Part shown: positions 1-8,034 of the stretch, in pieces | Layout: every line of letters begins with the position of its first letter | Numbering within the stretch: the stretch's first letter is position 1 | Assembly: GCA_040399685.1 (NCBI GenBank) | Contig: JBBART010000032.1 | Span: forward strand, 1-33,027 | From: CAIQQQ01 sp040399685 | GTDB taxonomy: Bacteria > Pseudomonadota > Alphaproteobacteria > Acetobacterales > Acetobacteraceae | Reading direction: 5' to 3' | DNA: 33,027 bases | Notes under the pieces: model-generated | What the model saw: the letters and a program-made list of their open reading frames with translations, nothing else | Database searches by the model: none | What the model was told of the DNA's origin: nothing | Position numbers and translations under genes: made by a program

Positions 1-285
1 TATTGGACGCTGTTTACCCCTGGAATCTGGAAAGTTTTGCACGCTGTTTTGCACTGCAGGGCGTTGGCTTCCGCACCCGACGGGGTTGGATTTCGCAGCA
101 AGGGAATGAGCCCGGGGCTGGCGAACTGGGCGCGTCCCGCTCTACGGCGGTCCGTGGTTACCGGGGTGAATACCGCACGCGGTGCTGACAATCCCTGTGT
201 TGTCGCATCGCGATCCTCCACATCCGCCATCGCACCCTGCCCTCTCTGTTCGGCCTGAATGTGTCAGCAAGAGATTGATAAATGG
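1..285. other. No gene recognised at left edge
   Basis: This stretch lies downstream of the minus-strand transglutaminase-like gene. Short open frames of 61 and 73 codons cross it on the plus strand, but neither has a convincing ribosome-binding site or a recognisable protein pattern. The only visible structure is a short direct repeat: GTTTTGCAC occurs at 34-42 and again at 46-54, and GACGCTGTTT at 6-15 is a partial third copy. I see no hairpin with a T-run and no tRNA. Confidence 0.5.
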
Positions 286-1314
286 TTAGCGCACGGCAAG
301 GGGCTCGTGCGCGGCGGGAACCGCTTCAGCGCCCAGGTGAGCCTCCGTGATCGGCGCAATTTCGGACGGCGCAGTTTCGGGCGACGCCGACACCGCAGGA
401 AGCTCTGGCAGCTTTCTGTGCACCATGATTGCCACGTCGACCACAAGACCGTTGAAGTCCGTTGGCTTGCCGATATAGCTGCCCGCGACGGGAATGGCCT
501 GTTCGGGCGTGCGTGCCGAGCACACTCTTATCAGGTTGCGCCCTGCCATGAGGCCGTTGGTTGGATCGAACTCCACCCATCCGGCACCAGGGAGGTAGAC
601 AGAGCACCAAGCATGCGTGGCGCCACCGCCAACCATGGTGTCCACCTCATCGCCATCCGGGCGTTCCAAGGTCGCGTCGTAGAGGTATCCGCTGACAAAG
701 CGGGCCGCGAAGCCCAGCGAGCGCACCCCTTCCATCATCAGCAACGCCAGGTCCCGGCAGGCGCCGGTTCCGGTTTGCAATGTGGACACCGGCGAATTGG
801 TGCCCTCCGCCTCTCGGCCGGCATAGGTGAAATGGGCCTGAATGGCAGTGGTCATGGATGTCAGGAGATCGATCGTGCGGATGCTGCCCTCAAGCGGGAC
901 GAATTTTGCGGCCCATGCATCAATCACGCCGTCCGGATCGGGGTAATGGCGCTCAAGGCAGCTTGCCAGGTCGGGAAATTCAGTGGGATCGTATTTAAAC
1001 GGATAGGTCTCGGCCCCGGGGTCGATTGTGGCCTCTGGTTGGCCCAATCCAGAGGGAAAGTGGCGCAATTCCAGCGTGGAGACGATGCGCAGGGTGTCGC
1101 TGGTCACGTCACCGAATTCGAGATAGCAGATCGAATTTCCGAATACGTCATGCGCCCAACGCAGGATCTCGGCGGGCGGCGTGATGCCGAGCACTGCGTC
1201 AGACAGCACCAGATCATGGCTGTCGCGCGGGCGGAGCATCAGCCGGTGCGTGGTGAAACGCACCGGATTGTCATAGCGATACTGAGTGGTATGGACGATT
1301 TTGATATCTGGCAT
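286..1314 (-). CDS. Transglutaminase-like cysteine protease family protein
   Basis: A 342-residue protein of the bacterial transglutaminase-like group. The N-terminal ~150 residues match the beta-rich domain that precedes the papain-like fold in this group (start MPDIKIVHTTQYRYDNPV). The core carries the Cys-His-Asp triad: Cys186 in GTGACRDLA, His234 in GATHAWCSVY, and Asp250 in VEFDPTNG. The last ~50 residues are Ala/Pro/Glu-rich and probably disordered. No signal peptide is evident, so it is probably cytoplasmic. Members are thought to act as peptidases or amidases; the substrate is unknown. It lies 48 bp downstream of the COQ9 gene on the same strand, so co-transcription with def and COQ9 is possible, though no functional link is obvious. 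The family call is firm; the biochemical role is not. Confidence 0.88.
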   Translation of the reverse strand: MPDIKIVHTTQYRYDNPVRFTTHRLMLRPRDSHDLVLSDAVLGITPPAEILRWAHDVFGNSICYLEFGDVTSDTLRIVSTLELRHFPSGLGQPEATIDPGAETYPFKYDPTEFPDLASCLERHYPDPDGVIDAWAAKFVPLEGSIRTIDLLTSMTTAIQAHFTYAGREAEGTNSPVSTLQTGTGACRDLALLMMEGVRSLGFAARFVSGYLYDATLERPDGDEVDTMVGGGATHAWCSVYLPGAGWVEFDPTNGLMAGRNLIRVCSARTPEQAIPVAGSYIGKPTDFNGLVVDVAIMVHRKLPELPAVSASPETAPSEIAPITEAHLGAEAVPAAHEPLAVR

Positions 1315-1362
1315 CGTGGCATCCTATCACGCCGATGCTGACCTTATCCTTAATCGCTCACG

Positions 1363-2007
1363 TTATTTTGATCCGCCATGCGCTTCGTCGCTGGACCGGC
1401 TGAAACGGGCCGTCATTGTTCCAAGGCGCGCCTTGGCCCGACCGAACCGGCCGATACCGGACAGCCTGCGGTCCAGGAACGCCAATGTGGCGCTGTTGTC
1501 GCTGCCGTGGTCGCGCAGCCAGAACAGGAACGTGGCCCGGTAGATAGCGCCAAGAATGGCGCGCTTGGTGTACCAGCTGAAATCGGAGGAGCGGTCGCCG
1601 GCTGCGAACCAGATCTGATCGACGGTGCGCGACGTGGTGCGCAGCGCCAGGCCGATATTCTGTGGCAGCATCAACAGCGCGACAGCGCGGCGGATGGCCT
1701 CGCGGTGCGCGCCCTGGCGGGTGAAACGCAGGGCGATGGCGGCACGCACGCGCTTGGTCAGCCCCAGGCCGGTGAGATCGGCGGCATCTACATCCTGCTG
1801 CATCTGGCGGTCGGCCAGATCGCAATAGGCTTCGATCAAATCGGTGGCGCCGCCTGGGAACAGAACCACCAGATCGGACGGGCAGCCGGGCGCCCGCTGC
1901 AGGCTGGCGATGGACCAGCCGTGCTCGGGCACCAGTTCGAGCACAGCCGAGAGAGCAGCGTCACGTTCAGCGCTGCGTTCGGGCGCATCGGAAAAAAGGG
2001 TCATCAT
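1363..2007 (-). CDS. COQ9 family ubiquinone biosynthesis protein
   Basis: A 214-residue protein resembling COQ9, the lipid-binding accessory protein of the ubiquinone biosynthesis complex that supports the Coq7-type hydroxylation step. The N-terminal half (EHGWSIASLQRAPGC) resembles a degenerate TetR-like helix-turn-helix, as known for this family. The C-terminal half carries the characteristic run with VDQIWFAAGDRSSDFSWYTK followed by RAILGAIYRATFLFWLRD. Length is normal for an alphaproteobacterial COQ9. Its ATG overlaps the stop codon of the deformylase gene by four bases (ATGA), so the two are probably translationally coupled. The tail after residue ~190 is basic and serine-rich, probably flexible. 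Confidence 0.85.
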   Translation of the reverse strand: MMTLFSDAPERSAERDAALSAVLELVPEHGWSIASLQRAPGCPSDLVVLFPGGATDLIEAYCDLADRQMQQDVDAADLTGLGLTKRVRAAIALRFTRQGAHREAIRRAVALLMLPQNIGLALRTTSRTVDQIWFAAGDRSSDFSWYTKRAILGAIYRATFLFWLRDHGSDNSATLAFLDRRLSGIGRFGRAKARLGTMTARFSRSSDEAHGGSK

Positions 2008-2549
2008 CGTGCCTTCCCTGCCTGTTCCGCGGCGCGGGCCAGTTCCTCATTGAACCCGAACAGCGAAAAATCCTTCATCCGCATAGGATACAGCACACCG
2101 TCCAAATGGTCGTTCTCATGCTGCACAACGCCGGCATGAAACCCCGTGACCTCACGGCCCACTGGATTTCCCTCGGTGTCCACGCCGCTGTAGCGGATCC
2201 GCCAGGACCGGGGAACGGCGGCGCGCAGGCCGGGAATCGACAGGCATCCCTCCCAGCGCAGACGGATATCGTCGCCGACAGCCACAACGACGGGGTTGAT
2301 GACCGCCATGTTGCCCATCGGCACGTCGTCCTCGTCGATCTCCGCTCGGGCGGCCGTGACGCGGAAGACGAACAGGCGCAGCGGCACATGCACTTGGGGC
2401 GCGGCAAGGCCGGCGCCGCCGGCGTCCTCCATCGTTTCGATCATGTCCGCCACCAGGCGGCGGATCTCTGGACTGGTCGGGTCCTCCACCGTTTCGGCGC
2501 GACGCAACAGTACGGGATGCCCCATCCGGGCTATTTTCAGGATTGCCAT
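2004..2549 (-). CDS. def: Peptide deformylase
   Basis: A 181-residue cytoplasmic metalloenzyme that removes the formyl group from the initiator methionine of new proteins. All three family motifs are present: GAGLAAPQ (45-52), EGCLSIPG (100-107, metal ligand Cys102) and QHENDHLDG (143-151, metal ligands His144 and His148, catalytic Glu145). The third motif has Asn where many homologues have Ile, Phe or Cys between the Glu and Asp, which lies outside the catalytic set. The gene is divergent from rpsU, so the ~180 bp between them should hold promoters for both. It leads into COQ9 with a four-base overlap. Another def copy elsewhere is possible, since alphaproteobacteria often carry two; here the usual fmt partner is absent. 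Confidence 0.95.
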   Translation of the reverse strand: MAILKIARMGHPVLLRRAETVEDPTSPEIRRLVADMIETMEDAGGAGLAAPQVHVPLRLFVFRVTAARAEIDEDDVPMGNMAVINPVVVAVGDDIRLRWEGCLSIPGLRAAVPRSWRIRYSGVDTEGNPVGREVTGFHAGVVQHENDHLDGVLYPMRMKDFSLFGFNEELARAAEQAGKAR

Positions 2550-2593
2550 GCACTCTCCGATCAGCTCATCCCGATATAGGTGCGCGAAAGCTT

Positions 2594-2621
2594 TTGGCGA
2601 CGAGCGATAGCCGTGTTATAC
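2594..2621 (+). promoter_or_regulatory. Candidate sigma-70 promoter for rpsU
   Basis: TTGGCG at 2594-2599 and TTATAC at 2616-2621 are separated by 16 bases, in the divergent gap between def and rpsU and about 105 bases upstream of the rpsU start codon. Both boxes are reasonable but imperfect matches to a housekeeping promoter. No mapped transcript start supports it. Confidence 0.35.
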
Positions 2622-2727
2622 GCGGCGCCTTCCGGCAGCGCAGCCCCTATCGGTGCGCTCAGGCTGGAGATTCAATCGCGTCCCCCGATTGTCGTGGGGC
2701 GCCAGTGCAACAGGAGATGACGGCGCA

Positions 2728-2931
2728 GTGCAGGTTCTAGTACGCGACAACAATGTCGATCAGGCGCTCAAGGCGCTGAAGAAGAAGATGCAGCGCGAGG
2801 GCATCTTCCGCGAGATGAAACTGCGCCGCCATTTTGAGAAGCCATCCGAGCGCCGCGCCCGCGAGGCGGCTGAGGCCGTTCGCCGCGCCCGCAAGATGGA
2901 GCGCAAGCGCCTGGAGCGCGAGGGCTTCTAA
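2728..2931 (+). CDS. rpsU: 30S ribosomal protein S21
   Basis: A 67-residue, very basic protein of the small ribosomal subunit that helps mRNA binding during initiation. The sequence VQVLVRDNNVDQALKALKKK with the following basic helical region up to REGF is the classic alphaproteobacterial bS21. An upstream in-frame start would add 25 residues that do not belong to the family. The GTG at 2728 gives the normal length and has an AGGAG box at 2712-2716, eleven bases upstream, so GTG is chosen. The C-terminal Arg/Lys/Glu-rich helix (from about residue 40) is typical. It stands alone, followed after 150 bp by an amidase gene. Confidence 0.95.
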   Translation: MQVLVRDNNVDQALKALKKKMQREGIFREMKLRRHFEKPSERRAREAAEAVRRARKMERKRLEREGF

Positions 2932-3085
2932 ATACACCAACCAGCTTGCACGGGGGAAAGCGCGTAGCAGGTTGACACGACACGTGAGCAACACGAACGT
3001 CATCATTGAAAGCGCAAGCTTTTGGTGGTGGCGTTTTTGTTTGTGCAGCGCCCTGCCCTTGCCCCCATCAAGAAGGCCGCTGCCC

Positions 3086-4576
3086 GTGGAACCCTGCGAT
3101 CTCGACGCCGTCACCGCCCGCCATTTGATCGGCGCCAAGAAACTCTCGGCCAGCGAATTGCTGGAAAGCTGCATCGGGCGAACCCTGGCCGTCGATCCTG
3201 CCGTCAATGCCATGGTGGCGCGGGACTTCGAGCGCGCCCGACTGACAGCAGCCGGCGCCGATGCCGCCACCATGCGCGGCGATGCCCTTGGCGCGCTGCA
3301 CGGCCTCCCGGTCGGCATCAAGGATCTTGAGGATGTTGCGGGGCTGCGCACCACGTATGGCAGCACCCTGTTCGCCGATCATGTGCCGACCAAGGACCAG
3401 TTGATCGTGTCACTGGTGCGCGAGGCGGGCGGCATTATCGCCGGCAAGACCAACACGCCAGAATGGGGCGCCGGCGCCAACACCCGCAATGCCGTCTATG
3501 GCGCCACGGGCAATCCGTTCAATCCGACGCTGTCAGCGGCTGGTTCCTCCGGTGGGTCGGCCGTCGCGCTGGCAACCGGGATGGTGCCACTGGCCACCGG
3601 GTCGGACACCGGCGGCAGCCTGCGCAATCCGGCCGCCTATTCCGGCATCGTCGGCTTCCGGCCGACGCCGGGGCTGGTGCCGAGCGACAAGCGGGCCTTT
3701 GGCTGGTCCTGCCTGCCGGTGCTTGGGCCGATGGCGCGCACGGTGCCGGATCTGTGCCTGCTGCTGTCTACCATTGCGGCAGATTCGGCGGTGGACCCGC
3801 TGGCGACCACCATCGAGGGACGCCGCGTGCGCAATGCGGCCGATTTCGCTGTGCCGGCACGCGTGGATCTGGCTGGCCTGCGCGTGGCGTTGAGCCCCGA
3901 TTTCGGCTTTGCCCCCACCGAGCGCCACATCCGCGACGTGTTCGCCGAGAAAACCAACCTGTTCCGCCACCTGTTTGCCGTTGCTGACGACGCCACGCCG
4001 GATTGCGCGGGCATGGACGAGACGTTCGAGGTGCTGCGCGCCATGCTATTCCTGGCCAGCCATCACGACCGGGTGCGCGACACGCCCGATCAGGTTGGCC
4101 CCAACGTGCGCGCCAACGTGGCCGAGGGCCTTGGCTATGGCGCGATGGACATCGTGCAGGCCATGAAGCAGCAGACCGTGCTGTATCAGCGGTTCCAGGC
4201 GTTCTTCGAACGCTACGACGTGATGCTGACGCCCGCCGTCACGCTCAGCCCCCGCCCGTGGGGCGAATTGTATCCGGCTGAGATCGACGGCACCCCGACA
4301 CGCACCTATTTCCACTGGCTGGCGCTGGCCTATGCGCCCACCACGGTCGGCCACCCGGCGCTGTCGCTGCCGGTTGGGCGTGACCATAACGGCATGCCGT
4401 TCGGTCTGCAGATCGTCGGCCGTCGTGGCGGTGATGCGCAGGTGCTGGCGGTGGCGGCGGCGCTCGAATCGGTGCTCGCGGGCGATCCACGCACAAGCCG
4501 GCCGGTGCCGGATATCGCGGGCCTGGCGAAAGAGCGCCCGATCAGCGAGACGCCGGGCTTTCTAGGCTTCGGCTGA
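3086..4576 (+). CDS. Amidase (amidase signature family)
   Basis: An amidase-signature hydrolase of about 496 residues that cleaves carboxylic amide bonds by a Ser-cisSer-Lys triad. With the GTG start at 3086 these are Lys79 (LPVGIKD), cis-Ser154 (AAGSSGGSAV) and nucleophile Ser178 (GSDTGGSLRNPA). The open frame runs further upstream, but that extension overlaps rpsU and is low-complexity. The GTG has an AGAAGG box nine bases upstream and begins exactly where family similarity starts. It lacks the context of gatCAB, so it is more likely a catabolic or general amidase than the GatA subunit. No signal peptide. The 3' end overlaps the convergent PaiB-type gene by 15 bp. The substrate cannot be told from sequence. 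Confidence 0.88.
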   Translation: MEPCDLDAVTARHLIGAKKLSASELLESCIGRTLAVDPAVNAMVARDFERARLTAAGADAATMRGDALGALHGLPVGIKDLEDVAGLRTTYGSTLFADHVPTKDQLIVSLVREAGGIIAGKTNTPEWGAGANTRNAVYGATGNPFNPTLSAAGSSGGSAVALATGMVPLATGSDTGGSLRNPAAYSGIVGFRPTPGLVPSDKRAFGWSCLPVLGPMARTVPDLCLLLSTIAADSAVDPLATTIEGRRVRNAADFAVPARVDLAGLRVALSPDFGFAPTERHIRDVFAEKTNLFRHLFAVADDATPDCAGMDETFEVLRAMLFLASHHDRVRDTPDQVGPNVRANVAEGLGYGAMDIVQAMKQQTVLYQRFQAFFERYDVMLTPAVTLSPRPWGELYPAEIDGTPTRTYFHWLALAYAPTTVGHPALSLPVGRDHNGMPFGLQIVGRRGGDAQVLAVAAALESVLAGDPRTSRPVPDIAGLAKERPISETPGFLGFG

Positions 4577-5173
4577 CGCGGCGCCTTCTGGCAACATGTC
4601 GGCGATGATCGTCGCCACGTCGTCCTGGCCCTGTGCACGCAGGGCCGCGATGACGCCGAGGCGGTCATCGACGCTGCGGTTCTGGCTCATTTTCCATTGC
4701 GCCTCGATGCGGGTGGCCACCAGACGGAACGAGCGGATGCCGGCGAACATCGCGTCGCGGTAACGCTCGGTCAGGGTGCGCACATCAAACTGGCCGGGGT
4801 CCTCGGCGGCCAGCAGGTCGAGCATGTCGGTATGATCGTCCATCGGCTCCAGCGTGCCGTGCACGTGCACCGCCACGTAGTCCCAGGTGGGCACCGATGG
4901 CTGGGTTTTATACCAGGACGGAGCGATATAGGCGTGCGGCCCGCTGAAGATGGCGAGCGCCTCGCCGCCGGTGAACTGGGCGCATTGTTTGTTCGGCTTG
5001 GCCAGATGGCCCAACAGAACGAGTGTGTCGCCGTCACGCTGCACGGCGAACGGGATGTGAGAGGCGTCCATCCCATTGGCGCCCTGCGTGACCAGAACCC
5101 CAAAATGATGGGCGCGAACCAGCGCTTCGATTTTGTCGATGTCGGTTTCAACGAAGGCCGGGCGCAGATACAT
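4562..5173 (-). CDS. PaiB-type FMN-binding protein
   Basis: A 203-residue protein of the PaiB family, named after a Bacillus negative regulator of sporulation and protease genes; the fold is a split-barrel flavin-binding domain like pyridoxamine-phosphate oxidase. Diagnostic stretches are the start MYLRPAF, the HFGVLVT strand, the HIPFAV segment, HLAKPNKQ, and GPHAYIAPSWY followed by VPTWDYVAVHVHG. The C-terminal part (IRSFRLVATRIEAQWKMSQN) is the usual dimerisation end. No helix-turn-helix is visible, and many proteobacterial members may be flavin- or haem-related enzymes rather than regulators. It overlaps the convergent amidase gene by 15 bp. There is no visible regulatory partner nearby. 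Confidence 0.85.
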   Translation of the reverse strand: MYLRPAFVETDIDKIEALVRAHHFGVLVTQGANGMDASHIPFAVQRDGDTLVLLGHLAKPNKQCAQFTGGEALAIFSGPHAYIAPSWYKTQPSVPTWDYVAVHVHGTLEPMDDHTDMLDLLAAEDPGQFDVRTLTERYRDAMFAGIRSFRLVATRIEAQWKMSQNRSVDDRLGVIAALRAQGQDDVATIIADMLPEGAASAEA

Positions 5174-5236
5174 GGCAGCAAATCCTGTGGTGCGGACGGA
5201 ACGTCATCACGCTGACAGGTTGCTGGCAAGGTGGAT

Positions 5237-5311
5237 TGGCTGGGGCGGGAGGATTCGAACCTCCGCATGGCGGAATCAAAATCCGCTGCCTTACCGCTTG
5301 GCGACGCCCCA
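5237..5311 (-). tRNA. tRNA-Gln (anticodon TTG)
   Basis: A complete 75-base tRNA including the encoded CCA (5239-5237). The acceptor stem TGGGGCG (5311-5305) pairs with CGCCCCA (5247-5241), the discriminator is G (5240), and the T arm carries GGTTCGAATCC. The anticodon arm GCGGA-TTTTGAT-TCCGC places anticodon TTG at 5279-5277, which reads CAA/CAG glutamine codons. The sequence closely follows bacterial tRNA-Gln, including the GTCGCCAAGCGGTAAGGCA D-arm region. It lies 50 bp downstream of ispE on the same strand. Confidence 0.97.
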
Positions 5312-5361
5312 TCCGACGGAAGCATTGATTAGGGCGCGAAGCCCCGGTCTGGCAAGCCCAT

Positions 5362-6225
5362 CTATGTCGGTTCCGTCATGGTGGACATGCCGCCGCCCCA
5401 AATCCACCAATTCGAGTGCGCAAGGTTGACGGCTGCGTGGGACGCGACCGCCGGACTTTCGAACAATCCGAAGCATGTGGCGCCCGATCCGCTCATGCGG
5501 GCCAATAGGCAGCCTGATTGCGCGCGCAGGGCTTCCAGTACCGTGCCGATCACAGGACACAGCCCGATAGCCGGCGGTTCGAGGTCGTTGCGCAGCATTC
5601 CGAGGTCCCGCGCCATGGTGGCCGAGTCGGGCCATCTGGCCGGGAGGTCCGGAACAGGCGACATGCCGCCGCTGCGAGCACGGAACACGTCCGGCGTGGA
5701 GACCGCGACACCGGGGTTGATCAGCACCAAGCCAACATCCGGAAGGTCCGGCGCCGGCGCCAGGACGTCGCCGATGCCCTGCATCCGCGCAGGGCTGGAT
5801 TGCAGACAGACCGGGACATCGGCGCCCAATTTCGCCGCGATCGCCACCAGATCCCGCGAATCGGGGCGGACATTCCAGAGCCGGCACAACAGCCGCAACG
5901 CCGCCGCCGCATCGGCCGAGCCGCCGCCGATGCCCGAGGCCACGGGCAGGCGCTTTTCCAGCACGATGCGTGCGCCGGCACTGGTCGCACATAGCGCCTG
6001 CAACGCGCGGGCGGCGCGGAGCACGAGATTGTCTGGCTCAGCCACCAGGGAGGCGCCGAACGGGCCGGTCAGCACCAAAGAGAGCGCAGAATCAGGCGCG
6101 ACGGACAGGCGGTCCCCCACAGCCGGAAACACCGCCAGGCTGTCGAGCAAATGGTATCCGTCAGTCCGCTTGCCGACGATTTGCAGATACAGATTGACCT
6201 TGGCCCAGGCTGGCTCGTGCAGCAT
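5362..6225 (-). CDS. ispE: 4-diphosphocytidyl-2-C-methyl-D-erythritol kinase
   Basis: A 287-residue GHMP-family kinase of the non-mevalonate (MEP) isoprenoid pathway. It phosphorylates CDP-methylerythritol at the 2-hydroxyl. The N-terminus EPAWAKVNLYLQIVGKRTDGYH, with catalytic Lys9, and the ATP loop PVASGIGGGSADAA (94-107) are diagnostic. Asp136 in KLGADVPV is the expected catalytic base, and the C-terminal glycine motif MSGSGATCFGLF is present. An open frame extends 43 codons upstream into the preceding TPR gene, but family similarity begins at the chosen ATG (6225), 11 bases after that gene's stop. It is presumably co-transcribed with the TPR lipoprotein. The tRNA-Gln follows it. Confidence 0.95.
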   Translation of the reverse strand: MLHEPAWAKVNLYLQIVGKRTDGYHLLDSLAVFPAVGDRLSVAPDSALSLVLTGPFGASLVAEPDNLVLRAARALQALCATSAGARIVLEKRLPVASGIGGGSADAAAALRLLCRLWNVRPDSRDLVAIAAKLGADVPVCLQSSPARMQGIGDVLAPAPDLPDVGLVLINPGVAVSTPDVFRARSGGMSPVPDLPARWPDSATMARDLGMLRNDLEPPAIGLCPVIGTVLEALRAQSGCLLARMSGSGATCFGLFESPAVASHAAVNLAHSNWWIWGGGMSTMTEPT

Positions 6226-6236
6226 GTCGGCGCGCG

Positions 6237-7952
6237 TCAGGGCGTAGGTTTGGACGGCGGCACATTGCCGAGCACCATCTCGCTCTCGCGCAGCTTGGCT
6301 TCCAGACGGGGAACGTCGTCCGGTTCCGGGCTGAGATTGAGCGAGCGCCGCCATTGGAACTGCGCCTCCAGCTTGCGGCCGGCGGCCCAGTAGGCATCGC
6401 CCAGATGCAGGTTCACCGTGGCATCCACCGGTTGCAGTTCGGCGGCGCGTTGCAGCAGTTTCACGGCGCCGGCCACATCCCCCTGGCGCAGCACCACCCA
6501 GCCGAGGCTGTCGATGACAGCGCCATCGTTCGGCCGCTGCTCCACCGCACGTTCGATCATCTGGCGGGCGCGGGGCAGGTTCTTGTTCTGCTCTGTCCAG
6601 GAATAGCCAAGATAGTTGAGGACGTAAGGCTCGTCCGGCGACAATTCCAGTGCGCGGGTGAAGTCGGCCTCGGCACGCGGCCAGTTCTGCGAGCGCTCCA
6701 GAGCGATGCCGCGTTCATAGAACAACGGCCAGTTGGCCCTGATGGGGTGTGGCACCTTCGAGATTGCGGCGTCATAGGCCCCCACAGCCTCGGCGAACCG
6801 GCGCTGCTCGCGGAGGATATCGCCGCGCATGGCCAGCGGCTCCGGCCGGTCGGGGTTGGCCTCGGCGGCGGAATCAAGCAGCTTCAGCGTTGCATCGGTG
6901 TTGCCGATTTTCTGGGACAAGGCCGCCTGGCGCAGCCGCGCAACGGCGATCAGCGGGTCATCAGACGCGATCGGCTTCAGCGCCGCAAGCGCCGCCTCGG
7001 GGTGCTTGGCGCCATCGAGGATGTCGGCGGACAGCAGGCGGGCAACGGCCAAATCGGGTTGCAGATCGAGTGCGAGACGCAACATCAGCAGCGCCATCTC
7101 GTTGCTGTCCTGCCCGCGCAACGCGCCGGCAAGAGCCAGATAAGCCTCGGCCATGCCGTCCTTGGCATCGCGCACCGGCCGCTTGCCGGCTGACTGGTAA
7201 AGCGCCGGCACCGAAATTGCGATATCGCCGCTGTTGTCCTGCAGGGCGGCAAAGATTTGCTGTGCCACCGGGGTGCGGTTCTGCCGCACTTCCCAGCTGG
7301 CAAGGATACGGGCCAGTTGCAGGTTCAGCCCGCCCGAATCCGTCTGGGCGATGCGATACAGCCGCCCTGCCTCGGGGTCGCGGCCGGCGATGTCCGCGAT
7401 CATGGCGGCGTGCAGCGCATAGCCGCCGCGGAAGCGCTGCCCTTCAACGAACGGCTTCAGCGTGGCGAGGGCAGCGTCGGTGCGGCCGCCGCCCTGCTGG
7501 CTCCAGGCCACCAGCAGCGGTTGCAGCAACGGCACGGGACCTTGCCGCAACAAGGCGGCAAAGCGGTTTTCAGCCGAACTCCACCTGCCCTCCTTGGCAT
7601 CCGCATTGCCGAGCAGAAGCTGCGCCATCAGGTTGTTCTGCATCTGCCGCGCCAGCGTGACCGCTTCTGGACGGCCGGCCATCAGCGTTGCCAGGAACGC
7701 CTGCAACTGGATGTCCGGATTTCCCGGGTCCCGCTTCAGCCCGGCCAGAAACAGATCTGACGCCCGCCCAGCATCCCCCTCAGCCGCAGCAAAGCGGCCG
7801 CCAAGATAGGCGCCCGGCGCACCGGTGACGGCAATGCGCGGCGCATTGGGTGTCATTGGAACACCCGACTCGGTCACGTCGGCCGCGGCACAGGCCGACA
7901 GCAGGGAAAGGGTCAGCAAGATGCTGCGGCGCAAAGGCTGGGAAAATGGCAT
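6237..7952 (-). CDS. TPR-repeat lipoprotein
   Basis: A 571-residue tetratricopeptide-repeat protein. With the ATG at 7952 it starts with a lipoprotein signal peptide (basic residues, a hydrophobic run, lipobox LLSAC with Cys21), so it is probably anchored to a membrane facing the periplasm. A longer open frame upstream belongs to the overlapping ETF-QO region and is discarded. TPR units are clearest in the C-terminal 250 residues, for example WPRAEADFTRALELSPDEPY, LPRARQMIERAVEQRPND and VAGAVKLLQRAAELQPVDAT. Such proteins act as scaffolds; no catalytic motif is visible. It lies 11 bp before ispE and 82 bp after ETF-QO, all on the minus strand. A specific partner cannot be named. Confidence 0.88.
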   Translation of the reverse strand: MPFSQPLRRSILLTLSLLSACAAADVTESGVPMTPNAPRIAVTGAPGAYLGGRFAAAEGDAGRASDLFLAGLKRDPGNPDIQLQAFLATLMAGRPEAVTLARQMQNNLMAQLLLGNADAKEGRWSSAENRFAALLRQGPVPLLQPLLVAWSQQGGGRTDAALATLKPFVEGQRFRGGYALHAAMIADIAGRDPEAGRLYRIAQTDSGGLNLQLARILASWEVRQNRTPVAQQIFAALQDNSGDIAISVPALYQSAGKRPVRDAKDGMAEAYLALAGALRGQDSNEMALLMLRLALDLQPDLAVARLLSADILDGAKHPEAALAALKPIASDDPLIAVARLRQAALSQKIGNTDATLKLLDSAAEANPDRPEPLAMRGDILREQRRFAEAVGAYDAAISKVPHPIRANWPLFYERGIALERSQNWPRAEADFTRALELSPDEPYVLNYLGYSWTEQNKNLPRARQMIERAVEQRPNDGAVIDSLGWVVLRQGDVAGAVKLLQRAAELQPVDATVNLHLGDAYWAAGRKLEAQFQWRRSLNLSPEPDDVPRLEAKLRESEMVLGNVPPSKPTP

Positions 7953-8034
7953 ACAGAACCCTAACAGGCGGAACGCGAGATCGCCATGAACTTGGTGCCC
8001 GTGACGTGCTACACCAGAGGTGACGCTGCGGGTG

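Noticed and set aside
6..54. Short direct repeats GTTTTGCAC / GACGCTGTTT at the left edge
   Set aside because: Only two or three imperfect copies in 50 bases; not a CRISPR or a recognisable iteron set, and no replication genes are nearby.
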